Origin: a virus
Virus record (IMG/VR): IMGVR_UViG_3300037635_000489
Coordinates: 1 to 20,927 of that record
Length of the DNA stretch: 20,927 nucleotides
Direction: 5' to 3' (one strand)
Below are positions 1 to 6,322 of the stretch, one piece after another (positions within the stretch are counted from its first letter, which is position 1; every line of letters begins with the position of its first letter). A program made the position numbers and the translations under genes. The notes beneath the pieces are model-generated. The model was not told the origin of the DNA. It was given only the letters and a program-made list of their open reading frames with translations, and searched no databases.

Positions 1-198
1 CTAAAAGCTAGGCAAACCGGGGCTAAGGTGGTAGCTATGGTGCATGATGAAATAGTTATCGAAAGTCCTAAGAAAAGTGTTGACTCAGTACATGAGTGTG
101 TTAAACTATCTATAGCTCAAGTGAACAATGAATATAAATTACGTTGTCAACTTGATTGTGACGTTGATATTGGAAATAACTGGAGTGAGGTTCATTAA
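1..198 (+). CDS. DNA polymerase, family A, C-terminal end (partial)
   Basis: The window opens inside this gene; the last 65 codons are present and end at TAA 196-198. The translated tail contains AMVHDEIVIESP, the VHDE signature of motif C in family A (Pol I/T7 gp5-like) polymerases, whose Asp binds a catalytic metal in the palm domain. The protein would be the replicative polymerase of the phage. The next gene starts directly after the stop codon (TAA-ATG), as expected for a polymerase/SSB operon. The start, any exonuclease domain and the rest of the palm lie outside the window. Motif C is seen directly; the role as phage replicase is inferred from context. Confidence 0.9.
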   Translation, partial: LKARQTGAKVVAMVHDEIVIESPKKSVDSVHECVKLSIAQVNNEYKLRCQLDCDVDIGNNWSEVH

Positions 199-627
199 AT
201 GTCAGGAAGAGCAAGTGTTAATTACCTAGAGGGTGATGTTTATTACGCCTACATCTTTGATTACAAAGATAAGTTTGACCGCTGGAGCATGGCTATGGCT
301 CTGCAAGGCGATCAGGTAGGCCATGCTAAGAAGATCGGCCTGAAGATTAAACAGTCAGAAGACAAGTTTGAGGGTCTTCCGTATGTTCAACTCAAGTCGA
401 ACTACCAACCTCAAGTTCTGGACAAGGACGGTTCAGAGTACAAAGGACCAACCATGCTTGCCCAAGGTACTAAGGGTGTGGCTAAACTGACCAGCAGACC
501 GTACAATAACAAGTTTGGTACAGGCGTCACCACCTTTATGAGTGCGGTAAAGCTGACCAATATTGTCGAGTACAAACCAGAAGGGGCTGAGTTAGACTCT
601 TCAGAGGAGTCTGACGAGGCTTTTTAG
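199..627 (+). CDS. single-stranded DNA-binding protein, T7 gp2.5-like
   Basis: This 142-residue protein follows the polymerase without a gap. It ends in an acidic tail closed by an aromatic residue (ELDSSEESDEAF), which is the hallmark of single-strand binding proteins of the T7 gp2.5 type, where the tail contacts polymerase and helicase and shields the DNA-binding groove. The body is rich in Lys, Tyr and Phe and has alternating polar/hydrophobic stretches compatible with an OB fold, for example near residues 14-35 and 108-125. It should coat unwound DNA at the fork and assist annealing. Size, tail and neighbour all fit. The body alone does not identify the family, so the call rests mainly on the tail and the gene order. 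The start ATG at 199 is the first possible one. Confidence 0.72.
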   Translation: MSGRASVNYLEGDVYYAYIFDYKDKFDRWSMAMALQGDQVGHAKKIGLKIKQSEDKFEGLPYVQLKSNYQPQVLDKDGSEYKGPTMLAQGTKGVAKLTSRPYNNKFGTGVTTFMSAVKLTNIVEYKPEGAELDSSEESDEAF

Positions 628-1244
628 TGGAGTACGGGCATTGGGATGTTGATCTCGTAGGAGATTTTGACCCTGACGATCACCTAGGGTTTGTCTACCA
701 GATCACTAATACCGAAAGCGGTAAGTCCTATATAGGCTGTAAACATCTTTGGAGATTTAGCAAAGGTAAACGAGTCAAGGCTAGTGCGTGGCAAAATTAT
801 TGCGGTAGTTCTAAGTACCTATCAGAAGACATTGAGGGTTTAGGTAAGGATAAGTTCTCGTTCCAAATCCTCATGCTTTGCGATAACAAGCGTAACCTGT
901 ACTATAACGAAATTAAGATGCAGGTGGAACTAGGGGTACTTGAGAGTGATAAATACTATAACGCCAACATAGGTGGAATACGTTTTTATCGTCCTGTTAA
1001 AAGCTACTACACTGATAAGCTGAGAGGCTACTTTAAGGGTATACGAAACCCTGCATACAGAGGGCCTTTCCTCGTAACCTTTGCCAAGGGTCATACTGTC
1101 AGGGTGGTGGATGTAACTATGAAAGATTGGTGTGCATCTTCTGGCTTGACCCATCAAAGGATTTCTGATTTGCGTACAGGTAAGCGAGATAGCTACAAAG
1201 GGATTGTAAAGGTAGAATATGAAAGCGAAATCGAAAAAGATTGA
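627..1244 (+). CDS. GIY-YIG endonuclease, Seg/homing type
   Basis: This 205-residue protein starts with GTG at 627, sharing one base with the SSB stop (TAGTG). Residues 21-37 hold the GIY-YIG core in the form GFVYQI...SYIG. A downstream WQNYCGSS segment and YYNEI with Glu95 supply the expected conserved positions, the Glu being the likely metal ligand. Towards the C-terminus, KGIRNPAYRG resembles a NUMOD3 element, and the last 40 residues (WCASSGLTHQRISDLRTG, then KGI) resemble a NUMOD1-like helix-turn-helix DNA-binding repeat. This is the architecture of free-standing phage homing endonucleases (T4 Seg type). It lies where T7-like phages keep their junction-resolving endonuclease, so a replication role is an alternative. 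The nuclease fold is well supported; the biological role is not. Confidence 0.85.
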   Translation: MEYGHWDVDLVGDFDPDDHLGFVYQITNTESGKSYIGCKHLWRFSKGKRVKASAWQNYCGSSKYLSEDIEGLGKDKFSFQILMLCDNKRNLYYNEIKMQVELGVLESDKYYNANIGGIRFYRPVKSYYTDKLRGYFKGIRNPAYRGPFLVTFAKGHTVRVVDVTMKDWCASSGLTHQRISDLRTGKRDSYKGIVKVEYESEIEKD

Positions 1245-2076
1245 TACCTTAGTAGAGGATATCTATTCTCTCCTAGACACTGGCACTAAGAGCCCTAATA
1301 AGGAAGCCCTCTTTGGTATGGCCTCTGATATGATGGAGTCTGTTAAAAAGCAGCTATGGTTTTCCACTTCTGATCGTAAGCCTACCTTACGGATGTCCAA
1401 CATAGGGAAACCGTGTGTACGTTCCCTGTGGTACGATATCAACGGGGATGAACAGGCAGAAGACTTCTCGCCTCAGACCCGTATCAAGTTCCTGATGGGG
1501 GATTTGGTAGAGGCTCTCATACTGTACCTCGCCAAAGAAGCTGGACACGATGTAACAGACCAGCAAAAGCAGATAGAGATTGACGGGATTAAGGGCCATA
1601 TCGACAGTCGTATAGACGGGAAACTTGTCGATGTTAAGTCTACCAGTTCGTATGGTATGCGTAAGTTTAAGGAAGGTACGCTACCAGACGATGACCCGTT
1701 TGGATACATAGACCAGATAAGCGGCTATGGAAATGCTTTGGGAGAGGATAGCGGAACCTTCCTAGCGTTTGATAAAAGCTCTGGAGAACTAGCAACCTAT
1801 ACCCATACGGAACTTTCAAACACTAAGGATCGTATTGCGTATGTAAAAGAGGCAGTAGCACAGGATGAAGCACCCGCAAGACCCTTTGATACCGTCTATG
1901 ATAAGTCTTATAGGCGAGATAAACTTGGAATAAACTGTTCCTACTGCGCTCACAAGATGACTTGTTGGGCAGACAAAGGGCTAGACCTGAAGTTCAGGGG
2001 GAACCGTCCTACGTTTTTCATTAAGCGTGACCCTAAAGAAAAGGGCAAGAGGCGGAGTCATGCAGAAACTTTCTGA
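1219..2076 (+). CDS. PD-(D/E)XK exonuclease with probable Fe-S cluster (Cas4/AddB-like)
   Basis: A 285-residue nuclease starting 26 bases inside the preceding gene, with AAAGG-like bases upstream of ATG 1219. The catalytic core GHIDSRIDG followed by LVDVKS (residues 126-141) gives the D...DxK pattern of RecB/Cas4 nucleases, and YIDQISGYG (Gln166) fits the downstream conserved Gln/Tyr helix. Four cysteines are placed as in Cas4, AddB and Dna2: one before the core (Cys66 in IGKPCVRSLWYD) and three after it (Cys240, Cys243, Cys249, spacing C-x2-C-x5-C). These normally hold a 4Fe-4S cluster that pins the nuclease fold. It probably replaces the T7 gp6 5'-3' exonuclease for host DNA degradation, primer removal or recombination. 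The fold is strongly supported; cluster binding is inferred from spacing. Confidence 0.85.
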   Translation: MKAKSKKIDTLVEDIYSLLDTGTKSPNKEALFGMASDMMESVKKQLWFSTSDRKPTLRMSNIGKPCVRSLWYDINGDEQAEDFSPQTRIKFLMGDLVEALILYLAKEAGHDVTDQQKQIEIDGIKGHIDSRIDGKLVDVKSTSSYGMRKFKEGTLPDDDPFGYIDQISGYGNALGEDSGTFLAFDKSSGELATYTHTELSNTKDRIAYVKEAVAQDEAPARPFDTVYDKSYRRDKLGINCSYCAHKMTCWADKGLDLKFRGNRPTFFIKRDPKEKGKRRSHAETF

Positions 2077-2233
2077 GGATATTTTATCTGACTTAGCTTC
2101 TGCTTACACCTCTGAACAAATCCTAGAGATACTAGGTATAAATACTGTTGAACTATTGTGCCTACTTTCGGAGCAGGTAGAGGATAACATTCACAAATTT
2201 GAATTGAGGCCACTGGATTGTAATGAATTTTAA
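2060..2233 (+). CDS. small hypothetical protein (57 residues)
   Basis: An acidic helical protein of 57 residues beginning MQKLSEDILSDLASAY. The open frame runs further upstream to 2027, but ATG 2060 is preferred because it follows a purine-rich GGCGGAG and overlaps the exonuclease end by only 17 bases. Residues 9-27 (SDLASAYTSEQILEILGIN) look like a helix-turn-helix-sized pair of helices: a run followed by SEQILEIL. It overlaps the reductase start by 11 bases. No family is recognised. It could be a small regulatory or partner protein, but nothing in the sequence proves a function. Confidence 0.6.
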   Translation: MQKLSEDILSDLASAYTSEQILEILGINTVELLCLLSEQVEDNIHKFELRPLDCNEF

Positions 2234-3926
2234 ATCTAATGAAAACCCTATGTTTCGCTCCAAGTTTAGCGAGGACATATTCAAACAGAAGTACGCTCAC
2301 GAGGACTGCACCACTTGGGCAGACTTGTCTAAAACATTGGTCAACGATGTTTGCGGCGATATCAAGTACATTAACGGGCAGTTAATGTCTAGGGGTGATA
2401 GGGATCAACTTATCCAGTACATCACCGACCTAAAATTCATACCCGGTGGTAGGTATCTTTACTACGCTGGCAGACCTAGTAAGTTTTTTAACAATTGTTT
2501 TCTACTCAAGGCAGAAGAAGACTCCAGAGAAGATTGGGCAAATTTATCATGGAAAGCAGAAAGTTGTCTTATGACAGGTGGGGGGATAGGCGTGGACTAT
2601 TCAGTATACCGTCCCTCTGGTTCAAGGTTGAAGTCCACAGGTGGTATAGCGAGTGGGCCAATTCCGAAGATGCTGATGATAAACGAGATAGGTCGCAGGG
2701 TGATGCAGGGGGGAAGTCGTAGGAGTGCTATATACGCCAGCCTTAACTGGCAGCACCAAGACGCTGGAGAGTTCTTAAGGGCTAAGAACTGGTATGATAT
2801 GCCTGTAGGTGACACTGGTGTTACTCTGGGTGACGTTAAGGAACAGGACTTTAACTTCCCCGCCCCCTTGGATATGACAAACGTAAGCCTTAACTACGAT
2901 ACAGATTGGCTTACACAATTTTGGGATACTGGAGATGTCGGGAATACTTTTCGCCAGAATGTTAAGCAAGCCCTATCGACAGGGGAACCCGGATTTAGCT
3001 TTAATTTTTTTGATAAGGAGAATGAAACGCTCCGTAATGCGTGTACTGAAGTGTCTAGCGCAGACGATTCGGACGTTTGCAACTTGGGTTCGATCAACCT
3101 TGGTAGGATAGAGTCTATTGCAGAGCTATCTGCTGTGTGTGATCTTGCTACCAAGTTTCTAATGTGTGGAACATTGAAAGCTAAGTTACCGTATGATAAA
3201 GTAGATAAGGTCAGGGAGAAGAACCGTAGACTAGGGCTAGGCTTGATGGGGGTACACGAGTGGCTCATCAAGAGAGGGTATAAGTATGAGGTTACAACTG
3301 AACTTCACAGATGGCTCAGTGTCTACAGAGGAGTTAGCGATGATACTAGTCGCAGTTATGCTAGGGAGCTATCTGTTAGTACTCCTGTGGCTAATAGAGC
3401 AATTGCCCCTACTGGTTCAATCGGTATCCTTGCTGGTACTAGCACTGGGGTTGAACCTATTTTTGCTGTGGCCTATCGTCGTAGGTATCTTAAGCACAGT
3501 AACCGTTGGCACTATCAGTATGTTGTAGACAGTGCGGCTCAGGAAATTATCGACCTGTATGGTACGAACCCTAACAAAATTGAATCCGCTTTGGACTTGG
3601 CTGAGGACTACGAGAGGCGTATAAAGTTCCAAGCAGATGTTCAAGACTATGTGGACATGGCTATATCTTCCACTATTAACCTACCATCATGGGGGTCAAA
3701 ATTAAACAATGCGGATACTGTTGAGGCATTTACCGATACTCTTGCTGCTTATGCTCATAGGTTGCGGGGTTTCACCGTGTATCCTGATGGATGCAGAGGG
3801 GGACAACCTCTTAGCTCTGTGCCGTATAGTGAAGCTGTGACCAAGCTAGGAGAAGAGTTTGAAGAGGGTGTAGAGACTCACGATATATGCAGCATTACGC
3901 AACGAGGTGGAACGTGCGGGGTGTAG
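2223..3926 (+). CDS. nrdJ: ribonucleotide reductase, class II (adenosylcobalamin-dependent), NrdJ-like
   Basis: A 567-residue reductase that converts ribonucleotides to deoxyribonucleotides for phage DNA synthesis. The catalytic set is visible: Cys92 in FNNCFLL and Cys286 in CNLGSINL (the redox pair), and Asn272-x-Cys274-x-Glu276 in NACTEV (radical cysteine and its partners on the finger loop). The APTGSIGILAGTSTGVEP loop near residues 395-412 matches the phosphate-binding region. GGGIGVDYS and GRRVMQGGSRR support class II over class I, and no small-subunit gene lies beside it. The C-terminus carries Cys556 and Cys565 (CSITQRGGTC), probably the swinging dithiol. There is no N-terminal ATP-cone, so allosteric activity control may be absent. 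A second possible start is ATG 2250. Enzyme identity is firm; class II assignment is strong but sequence-based. Confidence 0.9.
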   Translation: MNFKSNENPMFRSKFSEDIFKQKYAHEDCTTWADLSKTLVNDVCGDIKYINGQLMSRGDRDQLIQYITDLKFIPGGRYLYYAGRPSKFFNNCFLLKAEEDSREDWANLSWKAESCLMTGGGIGVDYSVYRPSGSRLKSTGGIASGPIPKMLMINEIGRRVMQGGSRRSAIYASLNWQHQDAGEFLRAKNWYDMPVGDTGVTLGDVKEQDFNFPAPLDMTNVSLNYDTDWLTQFWDTGDVGNTFRQNVKQALSTGEPGFSFNFFDKENETLRNACTEVSSADDSDVCNLGSINLGRIESIAELSAVCDLATKFLMCGTLKAKLPYDKVDKVREKNRRLGLGLMGVHEWLIKRGYKYEVTTELHRWLSVYRGVSDDTSRSYARELSVSTPVANRAIAPTGSIGILAGTSTGVEPIFAVAYRRRYLKHSNRWHYQYVVDSAAQEIIDLYGTNPNKIESALDLAEDYERRIKFQADVQDYVDMAISSTINLPSWGSKLNNADTVEAFTDTLAAYAHRLRGFTVYPDGCRGGQPLSSVPYSEAVTKLGEEFEEGVETHDICSITQRGGTCGV

Positions 3927-4126
3927 GGTGGATACTCCTATTGGTATCTATACCCATACTATCGTGGATGATTATGATCGTTACCGTCTTGATCGTAAAG
4001 CATCATGTAGAAACATTACCCTATACCAACAGCTTTTCAATATGGCTATCTTCCTTAATTACAGCCTACGCTTTCTGTCTGTATAATTTATTGGGTAATA
4101 AAAGTGTTCGTAACCGTAACAACTGA
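3887..4126 (+). CDS. possible small membrane protein (reading frame uncertain)
   Basis: The 220 bases after the reductase can be read in two ways. This frame gives 79 residues with two hydrophobic spans (about 15-37, ILLLVSIPILSWMIMIVTVL, and about 50-69) flanked by Lys/Arg/His, and it ends 20 bases before the next gene. It overlaps the reductase by 40 bases with no clear ribosome site for its ATG. The competing frame starts with GTG 3928, just after the reductase stop and a GGGGTGTAGG ribosome site, and gives a 52-residue hydrophilic protein ending at 4086. Only one is likely to be real. The hydrophobic character of this frame could be an accident of the other frame's codon usage. No family is recognised for either. 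Confidence 0.35.
   Translation: MQHYATRWNVRGVGWILLLVSIPILSWMIMIVTVLIVKHHVETLPYTNSFSIWLSSLITAYAFCLYNLLGNKSVRNRNN
3928..4086 (+). CDS. alternative small protein after the reductase (52 residues, GTG start)
   Basis: GTG 3928 lies two bases after the reductase stop and is preceded by a G-rich ribosome-site-like stretch. It opens a frame of 52 residues beginning with Met/Val-DTPIGIYTHTIVDDYDRY and ending at TAA 4084-4086. The product is Tyr/Asp/Arg-rich at the start and helical with aromatic residues later (TLYQQLFNMAIFLNYSLRFL). It has better translation signals than the overlapping hydrophobic frame but leaves 60 bases empty before the next gene. The two frames exclude each other in practice. 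No function can be assigned. Confidence 0.4.
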   Translation: MDTPIGIYTHTIVDDYDRYRLDRKASCRNITLYQQLFNMAIFLNYSLRFLSV

Positions 4127-4146
4127 AGCTGAATAGAGAGTGTATC

Positions 4147-4425
4147 GTGGGCCTAAGTTTTATCAGGGAGATACGGTATATACACCAAGGCCCGTCCAAC
4201 AAGATTGGGTATCAGGTTATCAACCCTCATGGACATATAGTACACGAAACTGTGGATAAAGAAGAGGCTGAGGGGTATCTAATGGAGTACGATCACGAGG
4301 CTATGAACGTCATTCTTAGGAAGAATGTTAAGGATTTGCAAGAGCAGCTTCAAGAATCGTATAAAAAGCTGAAAGAACTATCCGACAAGCTGGATAGATT
4401 TAAACAAAGAAAGAACTTTTCCTGA
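4147..4425 (+). CDS. hypothetical protein with C-terminal coiled coil (92 residues)
   Basis: The frame starts with GTG 4147 behind an AGAGAG ribosome site and is the last gene of the + strand module. Residues 1-45 hold a small predicted beta/alpha region (IGYQVINPHGHIVHETVDKEEAEGYL is split by a Gly-His turn). Residues 50-90 are a charged heptad-like helix (for example KDLQEQLQESYKKLKELSDK), which suggests a coiled coil and oligomerisation. It is followed within 26 bases by the hairpin at 4451. No family is recognised. Its place after the reductase suggests a middle-stage accessory gene, but this is inference only. Confidence 0.7.
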   Translation: MGLSFIREIRYIHQGPSNKIGYQVINPHGHIVHETVDKEEAEGYLMEYDHEAMNVILRKNVKDLQEQLQESYKKLKELSDKLDRFKQRKNFS

Positions 4426-4450
4426 TCGGGTGATGCCGTAATACATCCAT

Positions 4451-4473
4451 GAGGGGCCAACGGTTAGCCCCTC
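4451..4473. terminator. hairpin between the converging modules
   Basis: GAGGGGC (4451-4457) pairs perfectly with GCCCCTC (4467-4473) around a 9-base loop. It lies 26 bases after the last + strand gene and its end touches the stop codon of the last - strand gene (4473-4475). On the + strand it is followed by the moderately T-rich TATTCGT; the - strand side lacks a T run. It therefore fits best as a terminator for the + strand module, possibly slowing transcription from both sides. Confidence 0.6.
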
Positions 4474-5350
4474 TATTCGTACACAGTAGGTATCTTTTTA
4501 ACTTTAAGGGGGTTGATTAACACCTCTGCTTCACCAGAAAAACTATAACTATTAGGGAATAGAGCGTTAGGTGCGGATATTATATCCTTCCTGTCTACCA
4601 AGTATCTGTCCACAGGTAAAGTTCTTAACGGATCATCTGCGTGTACCCAAGGTAACGCTTTAGTAGAAAATCTGGGGTCAAGGGAAAAAGACACTATACT
4701 ATCATCCCCTATATCACCTCTACGGTACACAGCTATTTTACCTTCTGGTACTCCTAACTGATGTAAATAGTCCTGCGTTGCGTCATAGTATTGTTTTTGC
4801 ATACTAGCTATATCAGCATCAGATAGATTATCAAATTCTTTACTGTGATCACCCCTTTTCCTCATTTTGTCAAAATGTTCGTTTCTTTTGGGAAACTTCC
4901 TAGGGTTAGTTTCGTAAAGTCGCTTCAGGTTTTGATCCCAAGAGGAACCAAATTCTGATGTAGGAATATCTTTCGCACTACCCTTTGTAGGCCGTAGAAA
5001 GTCTTTTGCTGCTCCTTCAAATCTTTCTAAAAACTTACTATAGGCTTTACCAGCTATGTCAGAAAAGTAATTGGGCTCTGGGTAGACTCTAGACGGTGAA
5101 AACCTGTTCCATACGTTCTTAAAAGGTGCGGCGTAGGGTAACTTAGTTATCCCCCAAAACCCGGTATAAGTCCTAGTGCTGAAAGACCTGCTAAAAGTCC
5201 CGCCTCTCCATACCTTCCAGCCCTTCTAGCTTGCTCTGCTTCCCACCCTGTTATAGCTTCACCCAACAGCGGTGTAACTCCCGCAACACCTTTGAGCAAC
5301 CCTGTAACAGTCTCCCTGTTAGGTCTTGGTATGAGAGTTGGGTATTCCAT
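4473..5350 (-). CDS. virion-associated or effector protein with ADP-ribosyltransferase-like C-terminus, interrupted by a -1 frameshift
   Basis: Two open frames join into one 292-residue protein. The first (5350-5147, 67 codons) ends GLIPGFGG-stop. The second frame is open from 5225 to 4473 and has no good start upstream of codon 163; it continues ITKLPYAAPFKNVWNRF. The switch point is TTT GGG GGA TAA (read on the - strand, about 5158-5147), where re-reading one base or restoring a sixth G both give GFGG-ITKLPY. The N-terminus has hydrophobic Gly/Ala/Leu segments (AGLLAGLSALGLIPGFGG). The C-terminus shows AVYRRGD (Arg210/211), VSFSLDP (Ser221/223) and GEAEVLI (Glu274, Glu276), the R-S-ExE order of arginine-type ADP-ribosyltransferases. 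It is the last gene of the late operon. The joined protein is well supported by the sequence; the transferase call is a motif-level inference. Confidence 0.6.
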
Positions 5351-5351
5351 T

Positions 5352-6239
5352 CTAGATTGCCTGTTGTCTGTCTTCTACAATTTGGTTCAAGTCTGCTTGT
5401 GTTGGTAGTAAACCACCTTGAGGCAAGTTTGCAATTTGTTGTGACGGGAGTAAGCCCCCTTGTCCGGGGCCTCCAAAAGTGGCAGATGAAGACCCCTCAC
5501 CCCCATATGTAGGAGCAGATGAAGACCCCTCACCCCCATATGTAGAAGTGGTTGATCCCCTTACCATTGCTTGTACTGCTGGACCTAATGCTCCTGAATC
5601 GCCTAGAAATCCAAGTATCCCGGTTGTCGCAGCCTTACCAAGAACGTGTCCTAGTTGTCCAAAGATACTCATCCCCGGAACCAATCCAGAGTCAGCCGCT
5701 ATATTTGCATTTGCCATGTTAGCAGCACGGCCATATGTGCTGTTAGCAAGAGGGGAAAAAGACAACCCTTGATTTGTTCCTCCAGTTGTTCCTCCAGTTG
5801 TTCCTCCGTCACCCATACTTTGCCCGTAGTTTCCCTGCCCTTCTCCAAGAACAGCCATAAACCCCAGACCTCCGTCAGCAGCTACTGCCCCCTCCCCTAT
5901 AGATGTGACACTGCTACCTGTTCCCGTAGACCCCGGAGCTGATGATCCCGTTCCTAATCCCATAGCAGCTAATCCTTGTGCTACTGCTGTGGGGCCTATT
6001 CCCATAGGTCCCGGTCCTGATGAACCTGAGGAACCTGATGAACCTGATGTAGCTGAAGCGACTGTTGATGGCCCAAACCCCATTGCCCAGTATTCAGGAA
6101 GACCTGTTATAGGGTTTACGCTACCAGCACCGCCCAACCGCCTGAGCAAGTCTGCCTCTGCTGCGCTAATATGAGCTACTTGACCACCTAGGGCAGCATT
6201 GTCCTCTCTGCGTCCAGCATTTGCTAATAGTCCATACAT
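5352..6239 (-). CDS. Gly/Ser-rich late structural protein with tandem repeats
   Basis: This 295-residue protein is dominated by Gly, Ser, Ala and Thr. The first 55 residues form the only compact block: REDNAALGGQVAHISAAEAD, then LLRRLGGAGSVNPITGLPEY. This reads like the conserved opening of proteins found near the end of late operons in marine podoviruses (an H-x-x-x-E-A-x-L-L...GG-x-G-x-x-NP-x-TGLPEY pattern, recalled rather than searched). The remainder has simple repeats: SGSSGSSGSSG (residues about 66-76), GGTTGGTTGGT (about 146-156) and two copies of an 11-residue unit TYGGEGSSSAP (about 230-252). A hydrophobic patch (GMSIFGQLGHVLG) lies near residue 190. It is probably a flexible virion or tail-associated protein. 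It ends two bases before the frameshifted gene. Confidence 0.65.
   Translation of the reverse strand: MYGLLANAGRREDNAALGGQVAHISAAEADLLRRLGGAGSVNPITGLPEYWAMGFGPSTVASATSGSSGSSGSSGPGPMGIGPTAVAQGLAAMGLGTGSSAPGSTGTGSSVTSIGEGAVAADGGLGFMAVLGEGQGNYGQSMGDGGTTGGTTGGTNQGLSFSPLANSTYGRAANMANANIAADSGLVPGMSIFGQLGHVLGKAATTGILGFLGDSGALGPAVQAMVRGSTTSTYGGEGSSSAPTYGGEGSSSATFGGPGQGGLLPSQQIANLPQGGLLPTQADLNQIVEDRQQAI
5482..5547. repeat. 33-bp direct repeat, two copies
   Basis: Two adjacent 33-base units (5482-5514 and 5515-5547) differ at a single base. They encode 11 residues of the TYGGEGSSSAP type in the Gly/Ser-rich protein. Near identity at DNA level points to a recent in-frame duplication by slippage or recombination. 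Confidence 0.9.
5774..5806. repeat. 12-bp tandem repeat
   Basis: Almost three copies of TTGTTCCTCCAG lie head to tail inside the Gly/Ser-rich gene and encode GGTTGGTTGGT. The unit length keeps the frame, so copy number can vary without breaking the gene. Confidence 0.85.
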
Positions 6240-6322
6240 TTACTTTCCTTACCTTTCATAGAACCGCACCTAGGACAGGTGACGCTCTTACCTTTATCTG
6301 CTCCACAGTAAATACAAATCAT
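6224..6322 (-). CDS. 32-residue two-knuckle zinc-binding protein
   Basis: A very small gene fills the gap that otherwise seems empty between the lipoprotein and the Gly/Ser-rich gene. Its ATG overlaps the lipoprotein stop as ATGA (6322-6319), and it ends 15 bases inside the next gene. The product opens MICIYCGADKGKSVTCPRCG, giving Cys3-x2-Cys6 and Cys16-x2-Cys19, each followed by Gly. These are two zinc knuckles as in zinc-ribbon proteins. Residues 20-32 are Lys-rich (KGKESK) with one further Cys. It may bind one Zn ion and contact nucleic acid or protein. The coding call rests on the knuckles plus the coupled start; the function is unknown. Confidence 0.7.
   Translation of the reverse strand: MICIYCGADKGKSVTCPRCGSMKGKESKCMDY

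Noticed and set aside
1219-2076. A true CRISPR Cas4
   Set aside because: There is no cas1/cas2 or repeat array nearby; the nuclease lies in a phage replication operon, so only the fold is shared.
2894-3271. A 125-codon - strand frame opposite the reductase
   Set aside because: It is antisense to a well-supported enzyme gene, with no family resemblance and no operon context.
5482-5547. Possible CRISPR-like or regulatory direct repeats
   Set aside because: There are only two adjacent units without spacers, in frame in a coding gene, so it is a coding tandem repeat.
5479-6174. Pro-rich + strand frames opposite the Gly/Ser-rich gene
   Set aside because: Pro and Ser runs are the mirror image of Gly/Ser/Thr codons and repeats on the - strand.
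6224-6322. Reading the stretch before the Gly/Ser-rich gene as non-coding or regulatory
   Set aside because: A coupled 32-codon frame with paired CxxCG motifs explains it better.
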